This document shows, piece by piece, positions 13,194 through 27,100 of a stretch of DNA of 49,624 bases. The stretch spans positions 222,093 to 271,716 of the forward strand of contig NW_019775416.1 of NCBI RefSeq assembly GCF_001039355.2, in the 5' to 3' direction. Under the pieces are notes generated by a model. That model was given only the letters and a program-made list of their open reading frames with translations, had not been told where the DNA came from and searched no databases. The translations under genes were made by a program, and so were the position numbers. This DNA is from Lingula anatina. Its lineage: Eukaryota > Brachiopoda > Lingulata > Lingulida > Lingulidae. The number at the start of each line of letters is the position of its first letter. Within the stretch, counting starts at the first letter, position 1.

Positions 13194-16100
13194 GTAAGTG
13201 CACCTTTATCATTTTCATTTACTCATAAAACTACTTTTAAATGTGTAGTTGAAAATTTTATTTCACGAAAAATAACATTGAGAACTCTCAGATAGCACTT
13301 TTCTCTACCGCGGAACGAGGAAATAACTATCCGAGTTTCAGTTTGAGAGAAAAGCAATTACTCTGGCGTATGAATATGGACCAGACAGTCAAACCATGAA
13401 GACATGATAGTGCCTACTACCTTAGGCAATCCTAGTTCTCATATAATACTGAAATTATGTGCACAATCCTTTTGTATTAATTTTTTTCTGATGGCAAAAA
13501 ACAAAAACATTTCAAAATTTGTTTCTTGTGTATAGTTCTACTGCGCATGACGATAGGTAATTCACTGGTTGGTGGTGACATTTGTATCCAGTGAATGAAG
13601 CAATTTACTGGAGCGTCATCAACAAATTAAAGGTTAAGAAACGTGAGAAAAGACCAAATGAAATTTAAATCGAGTTGGATGGGAAATATCTGAAAATGGG
13701 CAGTCATTTTGTCCGTTTTATAAAGTTTAATGCTGGTTACTTTAGAAAGGAACATCAACAAGTATTTCAGCCCCCGATAGTGACGTTGGTGCACGCGATC
13801 TATAGCACGTGACGCTTGGTTGCCATGGTTTCTTTGTATAATTAAGTTTACGCTTGGTGCATGAAATATTGTTATCACACTCCGATTATGTCGCTATCAG
13901 GACATATAATTTCCTTTTTTATAATGTTGAATCCGCAGGACTGTATCTGGCCTTCTAAGGAAAGATGTCGGGTTAATACTCGCTGAAATCACTTCATTTG
14001 ATTTATGATCGAACGAAATGAATGTTTTCAAACCCGGTGCGTGGTTGACAAATTGTCACCCTTTTTACAAACGCAGAGGTGCCGAAGCAGAAAATTGCGA
14101 TTATATTTCTTTTTATCTGGGGCGGGATTTAGGCTTTCGTTGTATCCGAGTGCTGAGTGTTATGTTACCAGCCCCGGGCGGGGTCAGATCTCTGCTTTTG
14201 TGTTGTGATACAGCGTGACGGAACTGTCCCCGGGGTTACATGACAAATGTTTGGAATAATAGTATCCAGTGAAACAATATTTATCTTTATAGTTATCCCC
14301 CTAGGGACATTTAGCCTTACTATTAATTACACCTATTACAAACATACCCTATCCACAGGTTGTGGTGGATTTTTGAACCCCTAGAAAAAGTTCTTTTCGC
14401 ATGTTGGATTAGCCACAATAGGAATAGGCGTTGTTTTGTGACAAAATGAAGCTATCTGAAGCTATCTGTGATATCGATGATAATTGTTTGTACTATGGCT
14501 TTGATATTTCATCGGGAAAAAAATTACATTTGGATGTTGTGGGTACAAGAATAGAATACAATTCTAATAAGGTGACATGTCGGAGCAAGGGTTTGAAAAC
14601 TGGAAACCCTATTTGTGTACATTGTTCCGATTATCGAAAATAATATCAAAACCCGCTTCACAGAGAGCTTATATTACATATTATTTAAGAAGGAGAGCGA
14701 AAGTCAGAATTTGTTTCTTTTCCAATGTGTGCAGGTCAAAACACACTCAAATGTAACATAAAAAATTGAGGCAATATCCTGATCACCAGACATAGCCACA
14801 CTGACTTATCTGTTCAAGAACTGGATAAATGGTAATCATCATAAATGAAACGTGTGAACTTTTTTCAGATAAAAGACAAACAAGGTGCAAAACGTGATAT
14901 TATGAGAGGTATGCAACGTGTAAGAAAACGACCTCTTGTGAGGAAACCGAGGATTATGTTTTCGTTTTTCCACCGTGTTGCATTTCATACTATAGCTGTA
15001 ATACACACGCACACGTACTTTCTCTCTCTTCCCGTGTCAAATTTGTAAAACAACAGGAATAAGAATGCGGTTGAAATGATACCTTAAATCAACATGAATT
15101 TTCAAAATAAAGAGCAAACAAAGTAGATCCAAACCTATTTATATGAATGTACTCGCCCACAATGCTAGAATCAGCCAAATGCTTATCTATCGAGTATAAG
15201 TTACCTGTGAGTTGGTTATTAATCCACACTTCAGCGTATAATGCCTCTCAGGTTGTCAGGAACCATGTAGCCACTACCGGGCGGGCGGGGGGGGGGGGGG
15301 GTCATGTTTCACAAAAGAGAAAAAGTTGTTTTTTTTTTCAGGACAACAAATTTGCTTTTCAGACCCAAATTTGTTTCAGACCCAAAGTGATTCACATTTG
15401 TGACCAATTCACAAGGCATTTGTTTATCATATTTAAGTGGCCTAATACGTGTGTGTCCCGGTTTAAAACAGTTCAATTTTCTTGGACTTAAGAGGGCTAC
15501 ATTTACATGTAACAAAAGAAAGGTTTGCAATATTAAAATTTAACTAACAAGGATGTAAGAATTTGATGTTGACTGTCAAATATTGTTAATGCGCCAACTT
15601 TGAAAGGGGTGAATGTGCTCGAAAATTAGTTTTTCTAGCAATCGCCAACCAGGAGTAACAGAAGCTTTACGCACTGAGATAATAGATACGAACATACTGA
15701 GATAGTAGATACGAGCCACACTGAGATAGTAGATACGAGCCACACTGAGATAGTATATACGAGCCAAACTGAGATAGTAGATACCAGCCACACTGAGATA
15801 GTAGATACCAGCCACACTGAGATAGTAGATACCAGCCACACTGAGATAGTAGACACCAGCCACACTGAGATAGTAGATACCAGCCACACTGAGATAGTAG
15901 ATACCAGCCACACTGAGATAGAAGATACCAGCCACACTGAGATAGTAGATACCAGCCACACTGTATCTTGATTGACATGTGAAGGTTATATTTTCTGTAC
16001 CCCTGTATTTTCTGTACCCCTGTATTTTCTGTACCCCTGTATCTTGATTGACATTAGAAGGTTATACGATCCTCTTCATGAAATATGCACATTGTTGTTT

Positions 16101-18221
16101 TCCTTTAACACCTGACTAAATACACCTTTTTCACCCTACCTGACCGTGCCAAACACAGCCCATATCAACACCAGCTTAAATAGACTCAATATACTAAAAA
16201 TGTATCTTGTTTGTGTTCGCCGGGGAAAAAAGTGCCTGAGTCCAACATGGTTTATGCTTATTTTTGTCTCTATTGCTATAAGACCGTTACTCACTGTATG
16301 GCAGTCTGTTGCTTTTTTCACATCCTCCTTATCATGACAGAAAAAATGTATCTTATATAAATATATCAGTCTCGAGCAATATTGGTGTTTTTTATAGGCG
16401 GAACAGGCCCATGCCTTGGTGAGGGTTATTTAGTGGATTTAGTGGACTGTGATTTAAATCTATAGTGCACTATGACGAGTGACAGTAGATTGTTTTATTA
16501 GTGCTACAGGTCTGATGCTGATATAAAACTGAAAATTAATAAAAACGTGAGAAATCGGGCGAATGGAAAGTAAGATGAGACAACACGACCTACAACAAGC
16601 CGCTCATGTAAAGTATCAAGTGCTTTAATTGGACACTTGTGAAATAAAGAAGTTACAGTTTTTGATGTTTTCATCAGGTGACCACCAGCGCGTGGCAGTC
16701 ACTTATGGTGACATCTACACGGAGTCCAGTTACTGGCCGCTAGCTAGAGGGAAATTTTAGTAATATTGCTATCAAAACAGTCCCAGTATCAATACAATGT
16801 ACGTCAACAATATGGGTAACTAGAACAGTGACACGGTTCGATTTCTGAGCACAGGCTCTTTTCATGTGTATATATGAGAAGATGTGTAGGGTATGTTACA
16901 AAGTTTGTGATGCTCAAATTGTGTAGTATTACAAAGCCAGCAGGTTGCATGCTACATACATATGTTACATACGGTGTCAGTTGTTTTCATAGACAAAATA
17001 AACAAAAATAATGTCAGAATATTGCAATTAGATTAAAACAATTAATGAAAAATATACAGTGTTTCACATATTTGTGGGCTGTTAATCACAAACTACACAT
17101 TCTCACAACTGCTTCATAAAGTGAAATATTTTGATTAGATCGACACATATTTCGTAATAAATGTAAACAAAATAAGAGAATTACGATGTCCATACTGCAC
17201 AATGTTAATTTATTTACGTTTTCAGCGTACATGCAACACTTTTGTGTAGTTACTTAAAATTACACGAGGCTCCACCGCGTGCCGAAAATTCATAAGTAAA
17301 CAATAAACAAAGGCAAGACTTGCGGAGATTTATTTAACAAGCACTAGATCGAAGTTTACCGAGTCGATGATTGTAAATCCCGATTGCAAGTTAATTGATT
17401 TATTAGTCTCCATTCAAAGTGATTCAGGTGTAACATACCGTGTCAACAATCAACAAAATTTAATACCTAGACGTGTCGGATTATTCAAGTTTTATATATC
17501 GTTTTCTAGTCTGTCGCCACTGCTTTGGCTTTATAAGAAAAATAAACACGAACGGCCGCCGGGGTTGCTTCTTCCCCTTTCAACCTTTAGCGCGTTTTCT
17601 CTTAATTTCTGTAACCAAGTCTGCTGGGTGATTGTTGATGATTGTATCTCGATACACGCTCGTATTAACGTTTCGTGTTGACGTTTCCGTTAAGTTGTAA
17701 GTTATCAATTGTACATACACGTTGAAAAACTGACCTGATGAACATGTTCAGCCGTTTTATGTTTTCATTTAACACAGAGTTGTCATACTTGTCAAGAATA
17801 TGGATGCTAATGACACTGGATATACCCCCCCCCCCCAGCACTGAAGTTTTCAGCTTTAAATAATTGACACGTTAAGTCCATTTTTGTTGATTATTTTTGT
17901 GACACAATTTAACTTGGTATTATGACTAGTACGCGATTATAAATATAATACAAAATTAGTTGTCTAAACTTTTGTCATTTCATTGGATATAACATATATC
18001 AGAAATTGCTTTAGTTTTCCTAAGTGTATAATGTAATGAATAGACAGGGTGCCGTTATGGAAGATGAATTAATTTACAGTAAAAATCCACTAGTCTGATG
18101 ACTGTAGTCCAGTTGTGGTGAAGATATCTATATTTCTTCTAATTATTGGTGAATTGCCCATGAAATATCCAGCCTGAAAATGTTTGGAGTGTGAAACTCA
18201 GTTCTTTTATGTCGAGAGAGA

Positions 18222-18252
<31 letters not shown>

Positions 18253-19146
18253 TTGATATCTTAAAATCTGTCTACGTAGATGATTGTTTCACAAGAGGCT
18301 GCAAGCACTTTTATAAAAACACAACTCGACAGCCGTGAAAAAAACGGAACCTGATTAGGTTATTATTTGGCTATCTGATCCTCAGTGCCACTGTTATAAT
18401 AGCTAAACTTACTATGTAAAATATGGGGAGGTGGGCTTTGGTAAATATATCACCTCAAGAAACATACAGGTGCCGGAAAGCGTGCAACCGATCCAAAGAA
18501 TCTGTTCCTTAGAATATCAAATCATTAACGTGGCAGGTGAAGGGACCGCTGGTGAAGACCTAAGATCATTGCACGAAATAATTGCTTTTGAACCCCACAC
18601 CTGGGACGGCTCGAGTATTTTATTACTGGATCTCAAGCCTGGCGCTATTATAAGAGATATTTTTGATATTAAGGTGGTCACTGACGCGTGCTTCTTAAGT
18701 GATATTTAATGTGTTAGCGTGTGAGAAGCACCCTGGTGTCCGAGGCCACTCACCTCTATATAGGGGGTATGCCTTTGAGATGGAGATGGCTGTTCAGTAT
18801 TCTCTCACAATCAGGGTGGTGAGAAACCGATGAGAGGAGATTTTTTAATTTTAGATGGCTAAATTTACAGGTGCGTTTCGGTATCTAACTGAATTCCGCG
18901 AGTCCTATGAGTAGCTTGGTGTTATTTTCCAAATTAGATTTTACTAGGGTGAGCAACGATAACTTGCTTCAAAATTTATACAGTATGAAACATACTCCGC
19001 GCTTTACTAGCAGTTTGGTGTGTTAGTCATTGAATAGAATAAAAAGTTATGCGGCGTTTTTGTAGGTTTTTACTAGCAGTGCAGCTGAGGAGAAGAGGAG
19101 AAGTACAATCATAATTAACATCATCGATTTTATGCTTATCAACATA

Positions 19147-19185
<39 letters not shown>

Positions 19186-22100
19186 GTTGTTGTTTATTCC
19201 ACAGGAACCCCAACCATTTTCCATCCGGCGAGATCAAGAGCGACTGGCCGAAGAGGACGGTTCGCAATAAGGAATACCTGGAACTCAACACTAAGTATCT
19301 GTACGACAAACAGCGGGCAGTGGGGCGTGGTCCTCGGGCCAAACACTGTGCATTCTGGGAGCATTATCTACCCAAACTCGTCGTAGATACACGTAAGTTC
19401 GGCAACAATCGGTCATTTCCGTGAAGTTAATTATCTTACGAAAATGACCGCTTATCCATCGCTTTCTGTGAGCGATTATAGGGTTTGCAGTGCATTGCTT
19501 CAATAATATACCATACTAACCTTGCTTGCTCAAGTTCAATGCGATAATTGTGCATTTTTTCATAAAATGTCGATTTGCATTTAACTATAGTATTGTACAT
19601 GCCCTTTTTTCTCCTCTCTGCTATCAAATATATGCTTGGGTAGAGTTGACCGATTGAATCGGAAAGAGTGGACGCACAGACACCGGATACGCTAATGTAG
19701 CTTTGTTTTTTAATTGACTGTCTTATGCAACTTACGTCCTTCGACCTTATAATACTTAACTTAAAGTTAAAGACGTGACAACGGGTATGTACATGTAGTA
19801 GTGTGGACAACTGCTTCACGGATATTCACGTGGTAAACAGTAACCCCGCCTCCCAAGTTTCTTGCTAGCATATTATGGCTTCGAACTTTCTGCGTAGATG
19901 AACAATAGTATTGCACGAGCACCGCTGCATGAGGATATGCCACAAAACGTGGCTAGCTCTTCCTGTTTTTCTGACATGCACTCGAGGCTTAACGACTAAC
20001 ATCGCTCAAGTTGAGGAACAGTTACTAACAACAGGTAAATTAACGCCCTTTTGGCATCCAGCGGTACATTTAAATATACCGGTCCACTTTCAAAGACTGG
20101 CAGTAAAGGTCCCTGTAGTAACATGTTAGAACCGTCAAAGACCAGTTAAAGGTACCGCTAGATGTGAATAGGGCCTTAGAAGCTAATGTCAATTACTTTT
20201 CTAGAACCATTTTTATTCATCCACCTAAAATTCCCATTTGCACGAGTAAAGCCTGAAGTAAAATTGCTTTAATTACTAACTTTTAATTAGTTGCACTTAT
20301 AGCATTTATGTAGGATCTTAAGTAAACAGAATGAAGAAGCTATTGGCAACATGTGTTTAAACAAAGAGAATGTTTTGTTTTTGTTTTTGATCACTCAACA
20401 ATCTGAGATAAACAAGAAAACTGAGTGAAATTTGCCAAAGTAACGAATCTTTAGGATAGTTTTAAAAATATTTAGATAACGTGAGTGCAAAAGAGCGTTT
20501 TAGAACTCAATAATGTGAACTTTAAAATAATAACTTATTGTTAAAACGAAACTGAAAGTAGGTCGCAAAATGTAATCCCCAAAAAGAATTATATCATTTA
20601 CGTGCCTGCCAGGGCCGTAGACAAACAAAAAATGCTTGGTGCTTCTTTTGATGATCATGGCAAGACATTAGGATTTTTTTTTTGCAATTCCGAAAATCTA
20701 ACGTCCTTCGGTTCTGAATTCTTTATCTTCAAAATTTGTTTTAAAGTTATTGAAGAGTGACCCAATTTTAATACGTCCACTATTTTGCTATTGTAGAGGA
20801 CATTCACGAAGCAGAAAGACAATGGAAGGAGCAGTTTCATGAGTGGAGCACTCGGTATATCGTGGACTGGAAACATCAGTATGACCAGTATATGACAGCA
20901 CAGAACATGAAATGTGGAGGGGAAGGAGGCGAGACCTGAAGAGGGCACCACCTGTTAGCGGTTACATTTATTATAAACTTTGATGACATTGACGCCCGCT
21001 GTGAGGCATTGATGAATACACGATAGATGGCGCCAGTGCGATAGTGATGAAGATGATCTCCTGTGTTATCAAGATATGGTTTTGTTATCATCGTGAATCA
21101 CATATTACAATGTAGTTAGTGTTTTGGGTTCCGTGTAATGAGACGCTTGAGTCAAGTTTAAGTTCACTTTAATATGTCGTTCACACATTAATCCAGATCG
21201 GTATGTACTGGAACTGTGCTGAGCAAAGTTCCCGGATGATAATAGTGATATCGTCTTCAATCACTGCGTGGCTGTTCACTGGCTCAAGTCTCTCATTATT
21301 TTTACCCCTCACAGTAACGTGTGCGTCTTGCCATGTGGCATTGCTCCTTTAAGTTAGTGAAATACCGTAGTTGTGGAAAACTGAGGTCAAAGTATCCATT
21401 ATGGAAGGCAGATTATATAATTTAGGTCCTTTTGTATCAAATATATTTATGTAAAATTAGCAAAGAATATTTGAAATTTTATAACGATTTAACGCATACT
21501 CTTACTGTTAGACCGCCAAAACCCCAGTGGAAGTCGCATCTAAGAAAAGTAAGGCAGCAGATAAATTTGGAATCAAGATTTTTTAAACTTCATTTTTTTC
21601 GAGCTTAAATAGACTCCAATAGGTGCAAATTGTGACATGGTCACAGAGCGTCTTCCAGTTGTTGCATTTTGCGTAGATGCAGGTCCAAGTTTTGTTCATT
21701 CGGCTATGCACCGTTCGTCAACAATTGACGTTCGGTTGGCGTTCAAAGCCTGTTGGTTCAGTTTCACCCTGACCCACAAGACACAACATAGCGGGCTGAG
21801 TTCCTCATCCAAAAGAGCCTACCTCGATTTGAAACAAAGTCGTTTCTAAATGTTGTATCTATATGATATATTCAAGTCATTTCACTCAACTCGTACTAAT
21901 ATACTATAGTGCGGGATTGTTGGAGAAGTTCATTCATTTTTTGAAGGTCGATGTGAAAATTGGAGTGGAAGGAATAAAAATCGATCGCTTTCCTGGTCAG
22001 GAACATGTGGCGTGATTCCCTACAACCCTCAAAGACTGGCAAGAAAGATGAGAAAATAGGCATAAGACGAGCGATCACACCCCCAGTCACGTGATCACTC

Positions 22101-24055
22101 CAGCGCGAGCTGGCCGCGAAGATAGCAGATAGGTGGCGGTTTCCTACGTATTTCCTGTTTGGCTGAAATATTGACGGCATCAACGAATTCAGGTTCTCGT
22201 GGAATACATTGCCTGTACAACAATTGAGAAACGTTACAAAACCGGCCTATAGATGGAGTAATTACCTGTGTAAAATGCAGTGTAATGGTCTGTGCAGCCT
22301 TCCGTCAGGTACAGAAAAAGTCAAATTATGTCGAAAACGGTGACATTTAATAAGCATTTGGTCTACATGAAAATAAAATGTTTCGGCAGCAATATATATA
22401 CATGAGTTTAGCTTATATTTATTACTAGTTAGTGCTGCATAGTAGTTATTGCAAGATGTTAAAAACTGATCTAAAGAGTGAGAAGTCGGGACATTTTTAC
22501 GATGGATTACGGGAAAGTTAAAAAAACGTTACGCAGTTGAGTGCGTGTTTTTACAAATTCAGTTTTAGGACATTAAACTGTTATTTAAGTTGGTGGTTTT
22601 CAATATGTTATTGTCCATGCACAAATACAAACCACTCATGAAAACGTATAATTGAGACTGTTATATAGTATAGCTGACCAGCAGACTAGAAGTGCTGCGT
22701 TTAAAAATTATTGTTATATTTAATATGTATGGCAAATTTGGAGAGCTGATAAAATACGCATTATTTTAGCTCACATTTCATTTACTGGTATTCATGGTTT
22801 TAAGAATCTTCGGAATAAAGTTTGCTAAACTTCGCACGCTTTATTTACACAGGGCTTTGTAAAACGCAAGTCAAATACATGTAAGAGTTCAAACAATTTG
22901 CTTGTCCATGTATATTAGGTGTTTTCATGCCGATCTTTTTTCTACGTTCATTAAAGATATTTATTTGTGCTTTGAGAATTTAATATTCAGGGATTAAAAA
23001 ATATTTGAGGAAAAAGGATAATTCTGTATAAGAGAAATAATTCAAGTTTGAAAAGAGTTTTATAGATTGTTGATAGTCACATTTAACTACGTTATCGCTT
23101 GACTTATTTTGGTAGAAGTAAAATGGTATGCAATAAATGTTTGTTTAATATAACAGCTGTCGTGTATCTGTTTCACCGCTTTCTTGGTCATCTTAACCTC
23201 TTTTGAAAGAGAAAAGATGACTACGATAATCTGTAGATTCCATAAGACGAAACTACACATACGGGCACAAACTTAATTTTATATCAAAATGAAAAATACA
23301 ATGTGATCATCTGGTTGTTTTTAAAGCAGAGATAAGGTAGGGACTGTCATTGATTCTCGTACCAAACCTTGCGGTTGACACTGAGGCTACTACATGTATA
23401 TTACGTTTCAGTCTAATCGCGAGGCCTCCTTCTGGTAAAGTGATATCACGTGATGACGATCTGCGCGGAATATAAATATACCCGTATGTTCACATACTTT
23501 ATGGTAAATTAACGTACTTTATTTAATACCAGTATTCATAAAGGGTTTCTCAAATTCATTTAACCACATAAATACATCACTAACACACAGATGAAGGCAG
23601 CAAAGACAAAAAAATTTTGAGAAAAATGGGCATTGACCTTGATATATTTGGGTGACAAAAATGAATCTTGTTCTCATAAAACGGCCTGAGTATAGGTTCA
23701 AAATAGTGGGTTATATCTATTAGATATAACAATGCGCAAGGCGAAACCACCTGTGACGATTTTAAATTGCCTTACTCGTAATGTTTCGAAGATTATCACT
23801 CTTCTTTTCAATCCGAAAGTTTCCAGCCGCCCGATTGAGACGTTAAGCACTTGGTAGGTATAGAAGAAAAAGAAAAACCACCTGTAGCTTTTAAGATTGC
23901 CTTCTGCCGTATCATTACGAAATAAGACAGAACGACAGAGAGGGGCAGATGAACTTCAAGGCGCCATGTTACAAAAATATGACTAAGAATGTTGATTTTA
24001 TATTTATCTTACGAAGGCTGTATGTCAGTGTGTGCGTGCGCGTGCGCGCGCGCGC

Positions 24056-24108
<53 letters not shown>

Positions 24109-24121
24109 GGTCTTCGCGCGC

Positions 24122-24177
<56 letters not shown>

Positions 24178-27100
24178 AGGGGTCTTCACTGATAATTTCT
24201 TACACATAAAATATATTTATAACGTATAAAACAGCATTACTACAAATCGCCCGCCGATGTTTTTACAAGTATTTAAAGTATTGTATTCTCGGTTTATTTA
24301 CAAAAAGGAAAGTTCTCACTTCTAAGGTAGATCTATTTCTGAGCCCGCTGTCAACCGTACAGTGGTCTGATGTCTTAATACCGACTGATCCCGTACGTCC
24401 CGAGATGTGTCCTGACTGCGTTGTAGAGTGCTAGTACTCGGTGTCAGGGCTTCATCCATTAACGACAACACAAACACTTACATGTATGAGGCGATTGTAA
24501 ACTTCTCTCCACTTAGGGAGATTGTTAACTTCTTTCATGCCATTGTGGAAAGAAAAGTATCTAAAATATATCACAATGTCGTTTTCATGGAGGATTTCGC
24601 GGCATAGGTACACCCCTATGCCTTGAGTAGCTCCACTTGTTTTTTTCACGTACATTGATGAGTTTATTGTGAAATGAATAATAGAAAGAAGTTGAATTGT
24701 TTGGCCCCGTCTTACTACCAACGAAAGCTTTGAGAAAATTTTGATCGGGAACTATAAACTAAATCAGCCATTTCGTTTATAGGAGGGGGGGGGCTTTCAT
24801 CCATCTTTGGCCACGTCGAAAAATGAATCCACGCTTAGATTTTAAAGTAAATCAGTCTTTATTACTGCAAAAAGCACGAAGATATTTAAAAGGAAAAAAA
24901 ATCGGAACATTCACGATCTGCAGTCCTCCAAGTTACCCACATATTACTCCTACGTAAACATATAATTTTCCGTCCTGAGCCATTTGTTTCCATGTCTGCT
25001 TGACCTTTAACCCACAGTTTTACGCTAATGTACTATAGACCTTTGTGAAACAATTGAAACCAGTGCTAATACCCTCCGCCCAATTACGCTATTCCACACT
25101 CATTACCTAGTAATAATTTAAATCATTTGCGGTATGTTGTGAAGAAACAGACGCGATTGAACTATGTCTCAAGTTCCTCCATTTCACCGCCAAGCAGTGT
25201 TTTAGGTGGGCAGAACAAGACCCGCCGCTCGTCTCAGTTCTCTGTTAACCGTAAAATTACACCGCACAGAGCTGACACAATATTTCATTCATTTTTCATT
25301 TTACTTTGACAGAAACGACATTAGCCAAAGCAAAGGAAAAGAGAAAAAAGAAAGAAACATTGCCCTTAATTTTAGCAGTGATGTGAAACATTTCTTATTA
25401 TGATGTTATAACATAAACAAAAACATGTGTGCACTTGTGTTGGCATCTTTCTAAATGTTCAATTCCTTGACAGTCTCCTTACCATTGATGTTGTTACCTT
25501 TACGACTTATATTCCAGTAGAAATATTTTATTTTATTTTATAACGAGTATTCCCTTCATTGTCATTTTCAAACACGTCCAATATTCACAAACACCACTGA
25601 CACATACATGGAAAACAATATATTTGCCTGGCATATTGAAGCTGTCAACAACATAAAGTACAAAAAAGAATCCATCAGCGAAGATGTCAGTTCAAAGTAA
25701 CTTCGAATTTCCGTTCTGGCTGTGCTAGCGAAGCCACAATTCTACACACGTGCTTACCTTACAAATAACAAACAATATAACAGGCATAGGCACTCACAGA
25801 AAACCCAGATTTATCACATTCAGTTATTAAACGGAGGATTTAAATTCAATAAAATTAGTTTGCAGTTAGTTGTGAAGCCTTTCTTGGAGCCTTAACCAAG
25901 AAGGCCGGGATCTGGGGCGATTTCCTGGATTGCCTCTTTTCTCTGTCTTAACACGCTTTAGGTGCTGGTACACTGTCTTAACACGCTATAGGTACTGGTA
26001 CACTGTCTTAACACGCTATAGGTACTGATACACTGTCTTAACACGCTATAGGTACTGATACACTGTCTTAACACGCTATAGGTACTGATACACTGTCTTA
26101 ACACGCTATAGGTACTGGTACACTGTCTTAACACGCTATAGGTACTGGTACACTGTCTTAACACGCTATAGGTACTGGTACACTGTCTTAACACGCTATA
26201 GGTACTGGTACACTGTCTTAACACGCTATAGGTACTGGTACACTGTCTTAACACGCTATAGGTACTGGTACACTGTCTTAACACGCTATAGGTACTGGTA
26301 CACTGTCTTAACACGCTATAGGTACTGGTACACTGTCTTAACACGCTATAGGTACTGGTACACTGTCTTAACACGCTATAGGTACTGGTACACTGTCTTA
26401 ACACGCTATAGGTACTGGTACACTGTCTTAACACGCTATAGGTACTGGTACACTGTCTTAACACGCTATAGGTACTGATACACTGTCTTAACACGCTATA
26501 GGTACTGGTACACTGTCTTAACACGCTATAGGTACTGGTACACTGTCTTAACACGCTATAGGTACTGGTACACTGTCTTAACACGCTATAGGTACTGGTA
26601 CACTGTCTTAACACGCTATAGGTACTGGTACACTGTCTTAACACGCTATAGGTACTGGTACACTGTCTTAACACGCTATAGGTACTGGTACACTGTCTTA
26701 ACACGCTATAGGTACTGGTACACTGTCTTAACACGCTATAGGTACTGGTACACTGTCTTAACACGCTATAGGTACTGGTACACTGTCTTAACACGCTATA
26801 GGTACTGGTACACTGTCTTAACACGCTATAGGTACTGGTACACTGTCTTAACACGCTATAGGTACTGGTACACTGTCTTAACACGCTATAGGTACTGGTA
26901 CACTGTCTTAACACGCTATAGGTACTGGTACACTGTCTTAACACGCTATAGGTACTGGTACACTGTCTTAACACGCTATAGGTACTGGTACACTGTCTTA
27001 ACACGCTATAGGTACTGGTACACTGTCTTAACACGCTATAGGTACTGGTACACTGTCTTAACACGCTATAGGTACTGGTACACTGTCTTAACACGCTATA

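Larger units (their letters stand above)
13194..19204 (+). other. AChE intron 1
   Basis: Six-kilobase GT-AG intron. It contains a 24-bp minisatellite (15676-15962), an 18-bp tandem repeat (15989-16040), G-, C-, GA- and ATT-runs (15287, 17826, 18212, 19145) and two unrecognised open frames with no homology I can name (14431-14643 and 18431-18709, both +). No nested gene is supported. Confidence 0.75.

Noticed and set aside
15576-15978. Three overlapping minus-strand ORFs of SVAGIYYL-type repeats
   Set aside because: All three frames are open because of the 24-bp minisatellite period; no protein evidence.
18431-18709. 92-codon + strand ORF in AChE intron 1
   Set aside because: No recognisable similarity, no splice-site or codon evidence; treated as intron sequence.
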